Assembly: GCF_041381155.1 (NCBI RefSeq)
Contig: NC_091134.1
Coordinates: 41,189,338 to 41,253,337, forward strand
Direction: 5' to 3'
Length of the DNA: 64,000 bases
Source of the DNA: Argopecten irradians
Lineage: Eukaryota > Mollusca > Bivalvia > Pectinida > Pectinidae
The stretch's first letter is position 1. Every line of letters starts with the position of its first letter. Below are positions 21,606-33,419 of the stretch, one piece after another. Both the position numbers and the translations under genes were made by a program. The notes under the pieces are model-generated. The model worked only from the letters and a program-made list of their open reading frames with translations, had not been told where the DNA came from and did no database searches.

Positions 21606-24600
21606 GGAAGTGTGTGGTTGTTATGTTAAAATTCTTAGATCACCAGGACCGCTCAATGCAGAACCTTCAAGTGAAGATCATCAGAATCTTCAAAAAGTGC
21701 TATATTTCACCTGCAGATGTTTTATGCAGACTTTTGAGTTCTTCCACAAGTGATCTTCATGAAATTTTGCTTACAGTTACGTGAAAAGTTGCCATATTTT
21801 TTTCTTCTAGAGACTGATACAGGGTTGATTATTGTAAGGATGAGAAGAGCAATAAGTGCAGAGGTTTCAATATCAGGCGGTACCCGGTACTTTTTGCCAA
21901 TTAAACCAAGCTGTGGTACTGCATGATTTGGGCTAAATTACATTAGATAGCATACAGATATAGTACAGAAAAGTACCCCCTGAAAATGCAATTGTACAGC
22001 CTCTCCTGAAAAAATAATGAAAGCCCTGAAGTGACTGGCAGATGCTGTATGGTAAAGGATTATATTTATTTGGTTGAGCTCCCCTAGGTCCTTCATCATT
22101 GACCCTTGTTGTACACAAGATTTTCTGTTTACCGGTAGTACTAAACATAGTATGTGGGTAAGATATCAAAATCTTTGTGAAGTGTGCTGGTTATAGATCT
22201 CTACCTTATGCAACTTTAGGGATATCCTTTGAGAATTGTGTGAGAGTTTAATATTTTCCAGTTTATAGTTAGATATTATCTTCATACACAATGTGTTGAC
22301 ACAAAAATGACAGATAATAAAATAATTATTTTCAGGTTGTATCTTACATACCAAATTAACTGTTTCCATCTGATCTGTCGATAGATAATGATTATATATA
22401 CCAGTATGTATTTCCATGGTCATTGTTGAGCTTCAGCAAAGATGAATAGCTATGATCATACTTACTGGTAAATCTATGCTAGCTAGTGCTATTCTAGCTT
22501 CATTACCAAGTAAAAAAGATCTCTTTACACCAAAGAAATAATTTAACTTATATGACCAAATGATTCTTTATTTATTGTAAGAAAATCAATTGATTATTTT
22601 TGTGATGAAAGTATTAATTTCATTAGCAAATACATGTACCGTATTCGACCAATTAGCGCCCATGTCCCTATAAACGCCCTCCCGCTTTTTGAGGCCTCGA
22701 TTTCAATTGCCCACGCATAAATAAAGACCAAAACTACACAAAACTGTCTAGATTTGCTATAATTATGTCTTATTAGCACCTTTTCAATTTTCTAAACATC
22801 CTGGGCGCTTATTGGGTCGAATACAGTATTATAACAATTGAAATATAGGTCCTAACAAGAGCAGATAACTCTGTTTTAAAATATATTGTAAATGAATTTA
22901 AGTATTTTCTGATAAGTCAATATTCAAATGAAATCACTATACCTATGATTTATGAAACCTTTTATTCATAAAAAAATATATTTACACACTTCAGGAATAT
23001 TGTAAACTGGATAAATTTAAAGAAAATAAGATTTTTATATATGCATGTTTTAATAAGAGATATATAATTTCATAGTTTTTGCTCCCATCAGCCGGAAAAC
23101 ATTATATAATTTGATTTAGATTTACTGTCAGAAGTTCTTTTGTGCTAAACTTTTTACCAGACAATATAATGTACCAGTGGAGGTACTCACAAGTGCTATT
23201 GGATGAATTATTATAACTATTACATTCACTACACATGTAAGATGTGGTGCGACACTCAATTTTCTACAATAATACTGGTATACTACAAAGAATCTTAATA
23301 AGTGATAATAATGCATATGTACATCGCCTGTAATAACCATCTGCATAATATGACCACTTTATTGGGGTCCCAGAAGGCCAGTTTTTGTTTGGTATTAAAC
23401 ACAATTCAACATGTGCATAAAGACCATTTGAAAATGTGAAAATTGAGAAACAAACATGCCTTTAAACCAGTTTTAAGAAGTCTTTATAATTCTGTTTTAG
23501 TGCAAATGGTTAATTATGTCTCAGATAAAATAGCAAGAATATTTTTATTTGTATAAATGGTAGAAACAGTAAATCTTCACCAACTCAGCTGCTGAATCTG
23601 CTGTGAACTTATTAATGATATTATTTTGTGTATGCATGATGTATAATCCTGGTGCTCGCGGTATTGTGGCCTGTGTGGATGTTGTTTTCAGATATAAAAT
23701 GTATAGTCTACTGCCTTTGAAACCCATGTCATGTAGATTATAAGATTGGAGTAAATGTACCATATTATTTTTCTTAGAATCTCTAATTTAGAAATTTCAA
23801 ATAGTTCAGATTTTTTCTACAACTATATATATGATCTGACTAGGGTGATACAAACCAGCTCATTTTCTCATTAAATTTAAAACTATTCAGTGTATTTGTT
23901 TTTCCATTGTTGTTTTTTATAAACCCCATTTCATCATTTTGGCATTTTAAGACGAATTTATGAATTTAACATTTATTGTGTCTATATTAAGTTGGCAAAG
24001 GTTGATTTCTTGTTATTTGTTAGAAGTCAATGTTTTTTGTGTTAAATATGTTTTATTGAGCAAAGATATCAACAGTCCTAAATCATTGATTAACAATGTC
24101 ATTGATTGCGCCTTATAACTCTATTTATACTAGTTAGATTATATAGCCAATATTTTTTTTTCTTGCATGTACCTCTAAGTTGCACAACAATGTATTTCAC
24201 AGTATTAGTAGTCTACACTAGTCAGGAAATACTCTAAGTTTATATGAATATTGAATTTTTTTATTTATTTTTTTTTTTTTACGATAGTAAATACACGCAC
24301 TGTGTTCTGAATGAATCTGTAGGACATCATGTCTTACAGGCCTTTAGAACTGTATTATATATGTTTTTTGTAAGTTTTTTACGAAATCAATTTATGATAA
24401 ATTTTCCATATTGGATATTACTTTAAACCAACTTTTTTTCGCGGCGACTTAATTTCTGCAATTTCCAATTCAGAATTGGTTAAGATCACGAAGTAATAGA
24501 GTGACAGATTTAAAAATTAAATAGAAATTCTTTTGAAAACATTCACGTGTATAAATGGTGTAGATATTAATTCATGGACTGGTTATACATTTTTGCAAAA

Positions 24601-25560
24601 CTTAGATTAAAGAACTTTCAAAAATAAATCAGATGCATAAGAAAGTTGATTTACAGTAAAGAGCCTATTGTACATTCAGACCATTACCTTGTTTTAATTA
24701 GTACTAATTCCAGGAGTCATTTATGCATGCTTATACATCAATGAGATCTTAGAAAATTTATTCTACCACTTTGTCAGTCACATTTTGTCTTTTTATAGCG
24801 CATCACTTTGTAGTTTTGGTGTCTTTGTAAACTTTATAAACTTAATTGATTAACAGAAACATTTTAGGGACATGGGGAAACAAAAATGAAGAAGTGTGAA
24901 AGACTTATTCGTTAATTGACTACATGTATATTACAATTATTATTATTTTGAGTAGACCTTATGAAAGTTGTGTACAATACTGTTCCTACCAAATGTCTAA
25001 TGTAAAGATGTTGATGGTGTATCCGTTTTTCGTATAAATTGTGATATGTAGAATGAGTAGATATTTATTGTTAATATATTGTTACCCTAGTCCGTTTATT
25101 GTGAGTATAAATACATTTGTATTAAGTCCCAATGTTCAATATAAATGTCTAGGTACACGTAAATAAATTATAACCCATATTATTTTTCCATTATCGATAT
25201 GATTCTCTGAAAAAAAGGTCACTAAATTTGATATCAAACACATGTAAATGTTAATGTTTCTACTTATATATAATTAGACGTTCTGAAAACAAGCATACCT
25301 CGAAGGGGGTTATCTACAAGTGTATAGATGATCACTGTCACTTTGTATCTCTATATTGTAAAGATAAGTGCTACATGTGTCACTCCTTATTGTACCTCAG
25401 GGACCCCAGAATTAGTTTTGTATACACTCAATTACTATATATTTGGATATATCTTAAAGTTCTTCTATAATATTAAGTGTTCATACAATGAGAAACTTAC
25501 AATGTACCACAGATTTATGATAGGACATCATTTGATGAAATGAATAAAAAATATAATAAA
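21606..25560 (+). other. Downstream region of the LDLRAP1-like gene (possible long 3' UTR)
   Basis: No further coding exon. Candidate poly(A) signals include 22316-22321 and the pair at 25543-25548 and 25555-25560; the true end cannot be chosen from sequence. One MITE (22638-22828) lies inside. The rest is unremarkable AT-rich DNA. Confidence 0.35.
22638..22828. mobile_element. 190-bp MITE with CCGTATTCGACC ends
   Basis: Left ACCGTATTCGACCAATTAGC then GCCC; right GGGCGCTTATTGGGTCGAAT then ACAGTA, its inverted copy with two or three mismatches. Short and non-coding. Confidence 0.85.
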
Positions 25561-25924
25561 TAATTGTAAGGTATTACCTTACGATTATCGGAAGTAGGAA
25601 GGATCGAAACATATGTAATGTGTAACTAGTTTTCAGGTCCCTGTGTTTAGTATATGTAAATTCTACCTGACGTCAGGCACTTAAAATTCTTGTGTATTCT
25701 TCACTATGTAATCCTATATGTAACTGGAATAATCTCTTGTGTTATCTGTCTGTTGCCATGTCTTTGCTATTTACTTTAAAATTAATTTCACTGTTAAATC
25801 ATTTGCAATCTTAATCATGCATTTTTTGATAAAACTGTTGACTTATTGATTTATGTATTTTGTGATTATTATTCGTCCATCGTACCAGTACTGTTAAGAG
25901 GGTGGTCCATCTGTCCTTAGCTTC

Positions 25925-26470
25925 AGGGACCACAGTGGCCGAGTGGTTAGGATGTCCTGACAATCCTTTCCATATGTAGGTTAGTGTAACCTACATTTTC
26001 AACATGGCATGCTTTCTCACCTAGTTTGAGCAATATTCCATGTATGGAGTCCAAGTGCCTCACAGAAAGATACGAATCATGGCATGCGTTTTCATGAATT
26101 TGTGTCAAAATTAAAAATGTAGGCCACTTTGACCTTATTTTGGTGCACTGAACATCAACTTTCCTAAGAAGTACCACCGATAACTGTATGAAGTTCCAGT
26201 GACTTATATACGAGAGAGAAAAGAAAAGTCATTCCGGAAATGTAGTAAAATATCAAATTATAGGTCACCGTGTCCTGATTATGGTATTTATGACATCGTG
26301 TAACCTAGGTAGGCACGTATGGCAAGTTTGAAGTTCAATAGTTTTAAATATGTTACGGAGAAAACAGTTTGGATATACTTTTCTTTTTAAAAACAAGTAA
26401 AATTGAACCATTGGCCACATCGAAACTGTTGTGTATAATGGGTATAAAACTTGTAATGAAAAGTAATTGG
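25925..26470. repeat. Diverged mollusc dispersed repeat with tRNA-like head
   Basis: ACCACAGTGGCCGAGTGGTT at 25931 looks like a tRNA-derived head. It is followed by AACATGGCATG, TGAAGTTCCAGTGACTTATA, ATAGGTCACCGTG and GTATGGCAAGTTTGAAGTTC, words typical of a widespread bivalve repeat (from memory). A related word, TAGGTTACAGTAACCTA, occurs at about 58880. Confidence 0.5.
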
Positions 26471-27589
26471 AAATGACAAGAAGGAAACACGTCTTTAAAC
26501 AACATATAATACCATAAAATGGACATGTATATAAGACCAATACAATGTTAATTAAGGATATATTTCTCTGAAAGTATATGGGACCGAAGTAGTGTTTACA
26601 CCTAGTCAGTACGACTTTGGTCTCCATTGACAACTGGTCATTGCAGTCTTGAGAACTACCATGTTTAAGAAGGAGGACAAAAGCAAGGCGGTAATAGAGA
26701 CTTCGTTTACAGTAAGAGTTTTCTGAAGGTTGTATATTTGTCAGATTTCATCTAAATATAAACGATGTCTTCCGAGGATGGAGAAAATGTCAATTATTGC
26801 AAAAAATAACAAACAAATCTTAAAAAGACTTTTACAATTGGAAATAACAAAATTGACCTCCATTGGGTCGATTGTTCACGGCTGGACGACAGACGCCGCA
26901 GTATCACATCATTACACAAAAATACCCATCACCGAAGCTTTGAAGAAGATAATGCATTCAATATTTTGATATATCTTAATTATGAATAACAAATTGAACA
27001 AAGTGACTGCATGAAGTCATTTGAAACATTGTGGAACATTCCTGCTTACTATATCTGTTGAGGACACCAACAACTGACAACCTCCGTGGCATTTCATACG
27101 AAGCAATTTGGTACTCAATGCATATTTTATGCATTTCAAAAGATTCTTTTTCACATTCTAAACACCTGGTTATGTGATCAACTGTATTTTATAATTCCCA
27201 TTGATCGATTCACGGTAGTCCCGTTCACAATAGAAGCCTTCACATTGAGCAGCTGGTGGGATTTTAGTTTCTGATGTTCATACACAAACAAAGCTATGTA
27301 TTCCTACTTCCGAGATTCGGCATGGAGTCTTCGCCCAATCATCAATGTTTATATATAATACTAATATTTGATTATTTGTTTAGTTTTATTTCATAGATGT
27401 AATCCAATAATAATAATGGCGAGAGAAATTTGACTGTTTTACACATAGGACACTATCTAAGCGCAGAAAGATGAATTTGCACCATCCACTTCATCCGGAT
27501 AACTAGGACGTGATGCACATGTGAATGTGAGATTAAACTAAAATTTGTCTCGGGCCATGAAGATTTTTGTTTGTTTGTTTGAATATTTT

Positions 27590-27725
27590 AACCTCCTATT
27601 AACAGCCAGGGTCATGTAAGGACGGCCTCCCATGCATGCAGTGTCTTCTTGTATAGTGGAACTGTTGTCCTTTTTATAGTGCTATATCACTGAAGCATGC
27701 CGCCGAAGACACCAAGCAACACATC
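27590..27725 (-). repeat. SINE/LINE-tail fragment
   Basis: CTATTAACAGCCAGGGTCAT then GTAAGGACGGCC resembles, in the same orientation, the fragment at 7655-7770. Probably a shared 3' module. Confidence 0.4.
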
Positions 27726-27760
27726 CCGCCATGAAGATATTTAGCGTTCTTCTTACAGCG

Positions 27761-29314
27761 TTATGCGTTTAATACCTTGATTTTGTAGTTGGGATAATCT
27801 CGATACTTTACCACCGCCCAGACGACATTCTTACTGTTGACGCTGAGTGCCACGACATGCCAAGTGTCGCTGTAGATAGATCGCACCACCCCTCCAGTTG
27901 TGTTTAGGATCAAAATGGACTTGTTACCATAGTCACCGACCAAGAGGTTTCCAACGGAATCAAAAGTAACATCACTGGGATGAGACGAAATGGAGACTTC
28001 TGCGCTTGTTCCTTTTCCTTCTGTTTCACTGTAAAAGCGCCGACGTTCTTTTAACATTTTGTCAAGAACCAAAATGTGAGGTTTTCCTTCGCCTCCATGC
28101 TCATAGAAATCTAATACGACTACTGCTAAGCTCTCTGTGACAGGACAAACAGCAACCTTTGTTGGCGTGTGAACATATCTGTTAAGCTCGATATCTCCAT
28201 CTTGAGCATCGCAGCAAACAAGTTCACGATCCATCCCGACTATGATCTTGTTACCCCGTGTTACACAGAGACATCGTGGAGATGAAGACGTTGAAAACCT
28301 CTTGACTGAGTTACCTTGTGATGTGATCTCCATAATGGCGTTGTTATCTTCTGAACTTGCCCATACGTTACCGGTGACGGGTGAGATACTAATATCATTT
28401 ACCCGAACCTTGCAATCTTCGTTCCTACGTCCCAGTATTGAATTGTCAAACTGATAGATAGACGAGACCTCGCTGCTGCAGATCCATGCACCGCCCGCTT
28501 TGGTAGCACATATAGCACTGACGTTGTACAGAGCCTTTCTCTGTTTGATTTCTTTCAGTTGACAACATTGTGCCAATGCAGCAACTTGTGCATTACTAAT
28601 ATCATTTTCATCGACACTGGGAACATCGACGATGCTTGGAACATTGGTCAACTGACCTTGGTAGCCAACAAAGGTTATGCGTCCCTTGGCTAAGTCGAGG
28701 TATCCCTGGGGATGTTGGTTGGGGGTAAAGTTCATGCTGCATAAGTTTAACTCTACAGCTGGTAACAGATCTAGTTCTTTCTCAGTGTCAAATATCTCAA
28801 CGTTATCATCCGTTTCTAGGGTTTTTCGACATCTCTCTACTAGTTTGGTTAATTCTTCGATTCTTGTTTTCATATCAGCTTTATACTTTTCAAAACGTCT
28901 TTCATTTTCCTGCTTCAGTTGTGAACAAGTGGAAACGGATTTCTTAATGATGATGTCGATTTCTTCCTTCATCCGATTTCCCTGCTTTTCAAGTTCGTTT
29001 TGATGCTTTTGAAACGTTCTTTCATTTTCTTCTATCTTCTGAGAAATAGAACCAACTTCTGTCTTCAACTCAACAATATCGTTCTTCTCTATTCGGAGAA
29101 TAAATGACCGGATGTTACTTTTCTTAGTAGTAATAGCTTCAGAGAGATCGTCCAAGTCATGACCGTCGTGAACGCTGGCTATACACCGTATACAGGCCAA
29201 TTCTGAACACTGTCGGCAGCAGAGACTTACTTCAATACCATGGTGATGGGCACACGAAACACTTCCTTTCACTCGTATGGGTATCTGAGCACGGAAGACA
29301 GATTTCGATGCCAT
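27761..29314 (-). CDS. Intronless B-box / coiled-coil / beta-propeller protein (TRIM-like), copy 1
   Basis: 517 residues in one exon. A complete B-box zinc site is visible: C21-x2-H24, C33-x2-C36, C41-x2-C44, H49-x2-H52. Residues about 65-185 form a charged heptad-type coiled coil (KTEVGSISQKIEENERTFQK onward). The C-terminal half has repeated blade-like strands (VNDISISPVTGNVWASSEDN, PSDVTFDSVGNLLVGDYGNK, WHVVALSVNSKNVVWAVVKY) as in NHL/propeller TRIM proteins. There is no RING, so E3 ligase activity is not implied; a scaffold or signalling role is inference. Such RING-less TRIM-like genes are expanded in bivalves and often linked to immunity. The start MASKSVF is supported by the identical start of the paralogue at 31739-33265. 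Confidence 0.9.
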   Translation of the reverse strand: MASKSVFRAQIPIRVKGSVSCAHHHGIEVSLCCRQCSELACIRCIASVHDGHDLDDLSEAITTKKSNIRSFILRIEKNDIVELKTEVGSISQKIEENERTFQKHQNELEKQGNRMKEEIDIIIKKSVSTCSQLKQENERRFEKYKADMKTRIEELTKLVERCRKTLETDDNVEIFDTEKELDLLPAVELNLCSMNFTPNQHPQGYLDLAKGRITFVGYQGQLTNVPSIVDVPSVDENDISNAQVAALAQCCQLKEIKQRKALYNVSAICATKAGGAWICSSEVSSIYQFDNSILGRRNEDCKVRVNDISISPVTGNVWASSEDNNAIMEITSQGNSVKRFSTSSSPRCLCVTRGNKIIVGMDRELVCCDAQDGDIELNRYVHTPTKVAVCPVTESLAVVVLDFYEHGGEGKPHILVLDKMLKERRRFYSETEGKGTSAEVSISSHPSDVTFDSVGNLLVGDYGNKSILILNTTGGVVRSIYSDTWHVVALSVNSKNVVWAVVKYRDYPNYKIKVLNA

Positions 29315-29392
29315 GTTGTCTTCTCTATGTATATTCGATATTTTGTTGCGAGTGGCAAAATATCAATGGGTAACTTCATATTCATATTACGC

Positions 29393-29525
29393 ATCACGCA
29401 TGCGCCGTTTCCGAGAAACCCCATGTATTAGCTATATATAGTTTTTCTAACTATGTATTCTATTTTCGTTTCATATACGTGTATATATATATGTATATAG
29501 ATTTCAACACTAAAACGAAACTCAC
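29393..29525 (-). promoter_or_regulatory. Conserved promoter block of B-box gene copy 1
   Basis: CACGCATGCGCC at 29395-29406, about 85 bases upstream of the ATG, is a partial NRF1-type palindrome. ACTAAAACGAAACT at 29509-29522 is close to an interferon-stimulated response element (GAAANNGAAACT). Both blocks also occur at 33344-33417 upstream of copy 2, while the sequence between is diverged. Conservation is seen; factor binding is inference. Confidence 0.45.
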
Positions 29526-29529
29526 GCTG

Positions 29530-31738
29530 CATGAACACCTGCATGCATTTTAGATCGTGATGAATTTATTTCATCCTTTTACGTTCAGTCCTAAGTTTGA
29601 AATGTCATAATTGGGTAGATTAGCCTGTAATACAGACACCTACTAGTATACTTACATGTATATATATACCTACTCGTCAGACAGCTACCTGGCTGAGTTC
29701 ATTGATGTTTACCGACGCATATACTACGCAAATGTGCTACTAAATATAGTGCGGTGTCAGTAATACATGCTATTATACTTTTTCCCTGGTGTACTGATTC
29801 GGAAATATACGAGAAAGCAATAAATACCAACCTAAATATTTAAAATCTGGCTAATCATTATCAGTGACCGAACTATTAGTTATTTCCTAACTATTACAGA
29901 ATGTCACTTCACAATCATTTTTATATCATATTTAAATAATATCAATTAAATGCTGATTTAATATATTACACTTAAACTTATTGTCTTATCAAATATATTT
30001 ATAGTAAAGTCAGTACATGTTTATATATTACTTAACTCCCCAAAATCTAAACTCTTTCTTACTATTGATTCATATGTACAATATTAGTTTTAGCACAATA
30101 ATAAAAAGATAATCCACAGCAAAACAATTATACATATGCATGAACAAAGCATAAATAAGTACATGTATATTAAGTTAATTGTACAGTATATCAATGTTAA
30201 ATAAATATACTGAATACAATGTTTTATCATTTGACTTCTATGCATCACGTAATTTTTCCATAGTGTTTTTTTTTAAATATGAAACATGCGTTGGTATTGC
30301 AGATAACAAAATTTGTATTAAGCTTGTTAAATTCATGGTTAAAATCAATGTTCAACGTAACAACTTCAAAGATGGGTTGGGTTGGGTTTGATATCTAAAT
30401 GATAAGCTCTGTAAGTCGTTGTTTTTAGCTGATCATAAACGTGTAAACCACTAAGCATATCAAGGCCCAGTTTCATGAACATATTTTAACTTTAAGGATT
30501 TCCTTAAGTGGGAATTCTCCATTGGAAAGCATTACAGAAGTTAAAAAGACAGCATTGAATTAAGAAACTTTTCTTAACTTTCTTAACTTTGGTTACGCTT
30601 TCTTCCCTATAGAGAATTTTAACTTCAGGAATGCCTTAAAGTTAAGGAATGTTCATAAAACTGAGTCCAGAAAATGTTGGATATGCTACTACAGTCGAAC
30701 TATATAGAAATGTACATATACTATTATAATAATATGCAGAACAAAGTCCAACATGCTAAATCCGCACATCCACAACCCCATACATCTGGGGTATTCAAAT
30801 TTTTTAAGCTTATTCTATAAGCAATGAGAAGTATAACCACGGACGTATGTACTAGCATTGTAAACGTTTTATGTAATGTATTTTTGACGAGTACGTCTGG
30901 CGGATTTTGGAGAAAAATATACTGATTGTATTCAGTTTCGTCGGTGATGTGAAATTATTTGTTCATTTTTTACTTGTATTTACACCGATGTTTATGAGAG
31001 AATAATATGTTCTGCATTTTATGTAATGAAAATTGCAAATGTTATGCAAATGCCTAAATAAATGTTAAACAAACTGTATTAGGTAGAAGTTAGTATTGTG
31101 AAAAAATGCATTTCAACATACCATGTCATCAAATATTCTCTCCATTCCTAATACATGTACATGCTTATTGACATTAAAAATAGTTTTGAAAGGTGTTAAA
31201 AATGAATCTTCTTAAGATTGATAAAAGCTATAACCAATGTGTGTATAATTTCTTATCAAGAATAACGACAAAAATAAAAATAAATTAAAAACGATTGCGA
31301 AACAAAGGGAGAAATAGATTTATCAGTAAATTTCCGCCAAAACATGAACAACTGTTCGAGATATTATAGTATATAAGCGTCTTTACTTTCTCTAACGTTA
31401 TAGGCTATCTATAACATTATTGTCAAGTCACAGAATTGACAATGAATAACAGGTTTACAGAAAATGTCGACAAACATAAATGACTACAAAACGTACATGT
31501 ATGGTAAAAATCAAATCAAATCATAATGACCAGTAAACGGTGTCATACCGTCTCCCATTCAGTAATTCTAATAAAAGAATAGTAAACAAAAAAACAAACT
31601 ATTACATAATCTTCTATGGATAATACTAATATGCTATTTAGTACACAGTAATTGTTATTTCTTTACTATCAACAATGTCGGAATGTAAAGAAAACATCAC
31701 CACCAAGCTATTGAGGATGAGAGAAGGAGAAAAAGAGA
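29530..31738. other. Region between the two B-box genes
   Basis: No coding sequence found. Most of it (to about 31320) is the upstream part of segmental-duplication copy 1. One MITE is inserted at 30464-30670. The 31320-31738 part is AT-rich and would hold the 3' end of copy 2; no clear poly(A) signal is seen. Confidence 0.5.
30464..30670. mobile_element. 200-bp MITE
   Basis: Left end GGCCCAGTTTCATGAACAT, right end its near complement ATGTTCATAAAACTGAGTCC. Inverted TTAACTTTAAGGA / CCTTAAAGTTAAGG motifs follow inward. Absent at the matching place in duplication copy 2. Confidence 0.75.
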
Positions 31739-33265
31739 CTAATAGTCATATTCTGGTCTCAGTAATTTGATTTTGTAGTTGGGGTAGTCTCGGTACCTTA
31801 CCACCGCCCATACGCTGTCTTTATTGTTGATGCCGAGTGCCACGACATGCCAGGAATCTTTATAGATAGATCGGACCACCGCTCCAGTTGTGTTGAGGAT
31901 CAAAATGGACTTGTTGTCATGGTCACCGATTAACAGATTTCCAGCACAATCAAATGTTATATCACTGGGGCAGAATGAATCGGGAGTCGTCTGGTTTGTC
32001 CTTGCATCTTGTTCATTGTAGAAACGGAAATACTCCTTGAACGCTTGGTCAAAAACCAAAATATGAGGTTTTCCTTCGCCTCCATGCGTATACGAATCTA
32101 AGTCAACCACTGCAATGTTTTCTGTGACAGGACAAGCAGCAACCTTTGTTGGCTTGCGGACATTGCTGTTCAACTGGCTACCTTCACCAAGAACATCGCA
32201 ACGAACAAGTTCACGATCCATCCCGACCACGATCTTGCTACCCCGCGTTAGACAGAGGCATCGCGGAGCTGAAAATGTCGAAAACCTCTTGACTGGGTTA
32301 CCTTGTGATGTGATCTCCATTATGGCGTTGTTGTCTTCTGAACTTGCCCATACGTTACCGGTTACGGGTGAGATACTAATATCATTAATGCGAACTTTGC
32401 ATCGTATCTTTTCATCGATTGACATACAATTGTCTAACTGATAGATAGATGTTGCCTCGCCGCTGCAGATCCATGCTCCTTCGTCCTTGTTAGCACAGAT
32501 GGCAGTCACATTGTATGGAGCTTTCACCTCATTTACTTCCACCAAATGACGAGATGTTTCTGTTTGAGAATCTCTCAAGCTGTCTTCGTTGTCGCAGGTA
32601 TTCATCAAGACATTCCAGTCTGATGCCAATCGTCCCATGGCTAGGTCTAGATAGCCCTGTGGATGTTGGTTGGGTGTAAATGTCATGCTACACAAGTTCA
32701 ACTCTACAATTGGCAACACATCTACTTCTTTCTCCATGTCAAATATCTCAACGACATCTCCAGTCTCTATGGTACTTCTACATTTCTCTACCAGTTCGGT
32801 CAAGTTGTCAATGCTTTTCTCTATATCAGTTTTATACTGGCGTAATCGCCTCTCATTTTCCCGCTTGATTTCTGAACATCTTGAAACCGACTTCTTTATG
32901 ATGATATCGATTTCTTCTTTAATTCGAGTTCCCTGTTTTTCTAGTTCGTTTAGATGCTTTTGAAATTTTCTTTCATTTTCGTATATTTTCTTAGAAACAG
33001 AACTAACTTCTGTTTTCAAGTCGGTGATATCACTCGTCTCTGTTCGGACTATAAATGACTGGATGTTGCCTTTCTTAGTAGTAATGACTTCAGAGAGATC
33101 GTCAAGTACATGGCGGTCGTGAACACTGGCTATACACCGTATGCAGGCTAATTCTGAACATTGTCGGCAGCAAAGACTTACTTCAAAACCACGATGATGG
33201 GCACACGAAACACTTCCTTTCACTCTAATGGGTATCTGTGCACGAAAAATAGATTTGGACGCCAT
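31739..33265 (-). CDS. Intronless B-box / coiled-coil / beta-propeller protein (TRIM-like), copy 2
   Basis: 508 residues from MASKSIF at 33265. The frame is open 17 codons further upstream (ATG at 33316), but the paralogue shows the inner start is right. Same plan as the copy at 27761-29314: B-box ligands C21, H24, C33, C36, C41, C44, H49, H52, then coiled coil to about residue 185, then propeller blades (INDISISPVTGNVWASSEDN, PSDITFDCAGNLLIGDHDNK). The linker around residues 225-255 is the most divergent part, with an indel relative to copy 1. No RING. The C terminus runs slightly longer (RPEYDY). Two intact, diverged frames suggest both copies are under selection. Exact biochemical role unknown. 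Confidence 0.9.
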   Translation of the reverse strand: MASKSIFRAQIPIRVKGSVSCAHHRGFEVSLCCRQCSELACIRCIASVHDRHVLDDLSEVITTKKGNIQSFIVRTETSDITDLKTEVSSVSKKIYENERKFQKHLNELEKQGTRIKEEIDIIIKKSVSRCSEIKRENERRLRQYKTDIEKSIDNLTELVEKCRSTIETGDVVEIFDMEKEVDVLPIVELNLCSMTFTPNQHPQGYLDLAMGRLASDWNVLMNTCDNEDSLRDSQTETSRHLVEVNEVKAPYNVTAICANKDEGAWICSGEATSIYQLDNCMSIDEKIRCKVRINDISISPVTGNVWASSEDNNAIMEITSQGNPVKRFSTFSAPRCLCLTRGSKIVVGMDRELVRCDVLGEGSQLNSNVRKPTKVAACPVTENIAVVDLDSYTHGGEGKPHILVFDQAFKEYFRFYNEQDARTNQTTPDSFCPSDITFDCAGNLLIGDHDNKSILILNTTGAVVRSIYKDSWHVVALGINNKDSVWAVVRYRDYPNYKIKLLRPEYDY

Positions 33266-33343
33266 CTTGTCAACTGTGTGCTTATCCACATATTTTCTGC
33301 GAATAGTAACCAACATATAAATATGTGTTTTATGCTCAAATTA

Positions 33344-33417
33344 CGCATCGCGCATGCGCCATTTCTGAGAAGATATATATATATATATATATATATATTT
33401 CACTACTAAAACGAAAC
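33344..33417 (-). promoter_or_regulatory. Conserved promoter block of B-box gene copy 2
   Basis: GCGCATGCGC at 33350-33359 is a perfect NRF1-core palindrome about 85 bases upstream of the ATG at 33265. ACTAAAACGAAACT at 33404-33417 is an ISRE-like word identical to that upstream of copy 1. A TA microsatellite separates the two. Confidence 0.5.
33373..33399. repeat. (AT)n microsatellite
   Basis: About 13 TA dinucleotides in the upstream region of B-box gene copy 2. Confidence 0.9.
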
Positions 33418-33419
33418 TG

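Larger units (their letters stand above)
25561..27760. other. Intergenic, mostly diverged repeats
   Basis: Between the adaptor gene and the first B-box gene. Holds a repeat patch at 25925-26470 and a SINE-like fragment at about 27590-27725. The 122-residue frame on the minus strand at 26265-26633 has no recognisable motif and overlaps the repeat, so I do not call it a gene. Confidence 0.4.

Noticed and set aside
25930-25990. tRNA-like sequence (GGCCGAGTGGTTAGGATGTC)
   Set aside because: Only the head of a tRNA is present; no acceptor stem or T-arm pairing, so it is a SINE-type head rather than a tRNA gene.
26265-26633. 122-residue hydrophobic frame on the minus strand
   Set aside because: Lies in a diverged dispersed repeat, has no family match and no splice or promoter context.
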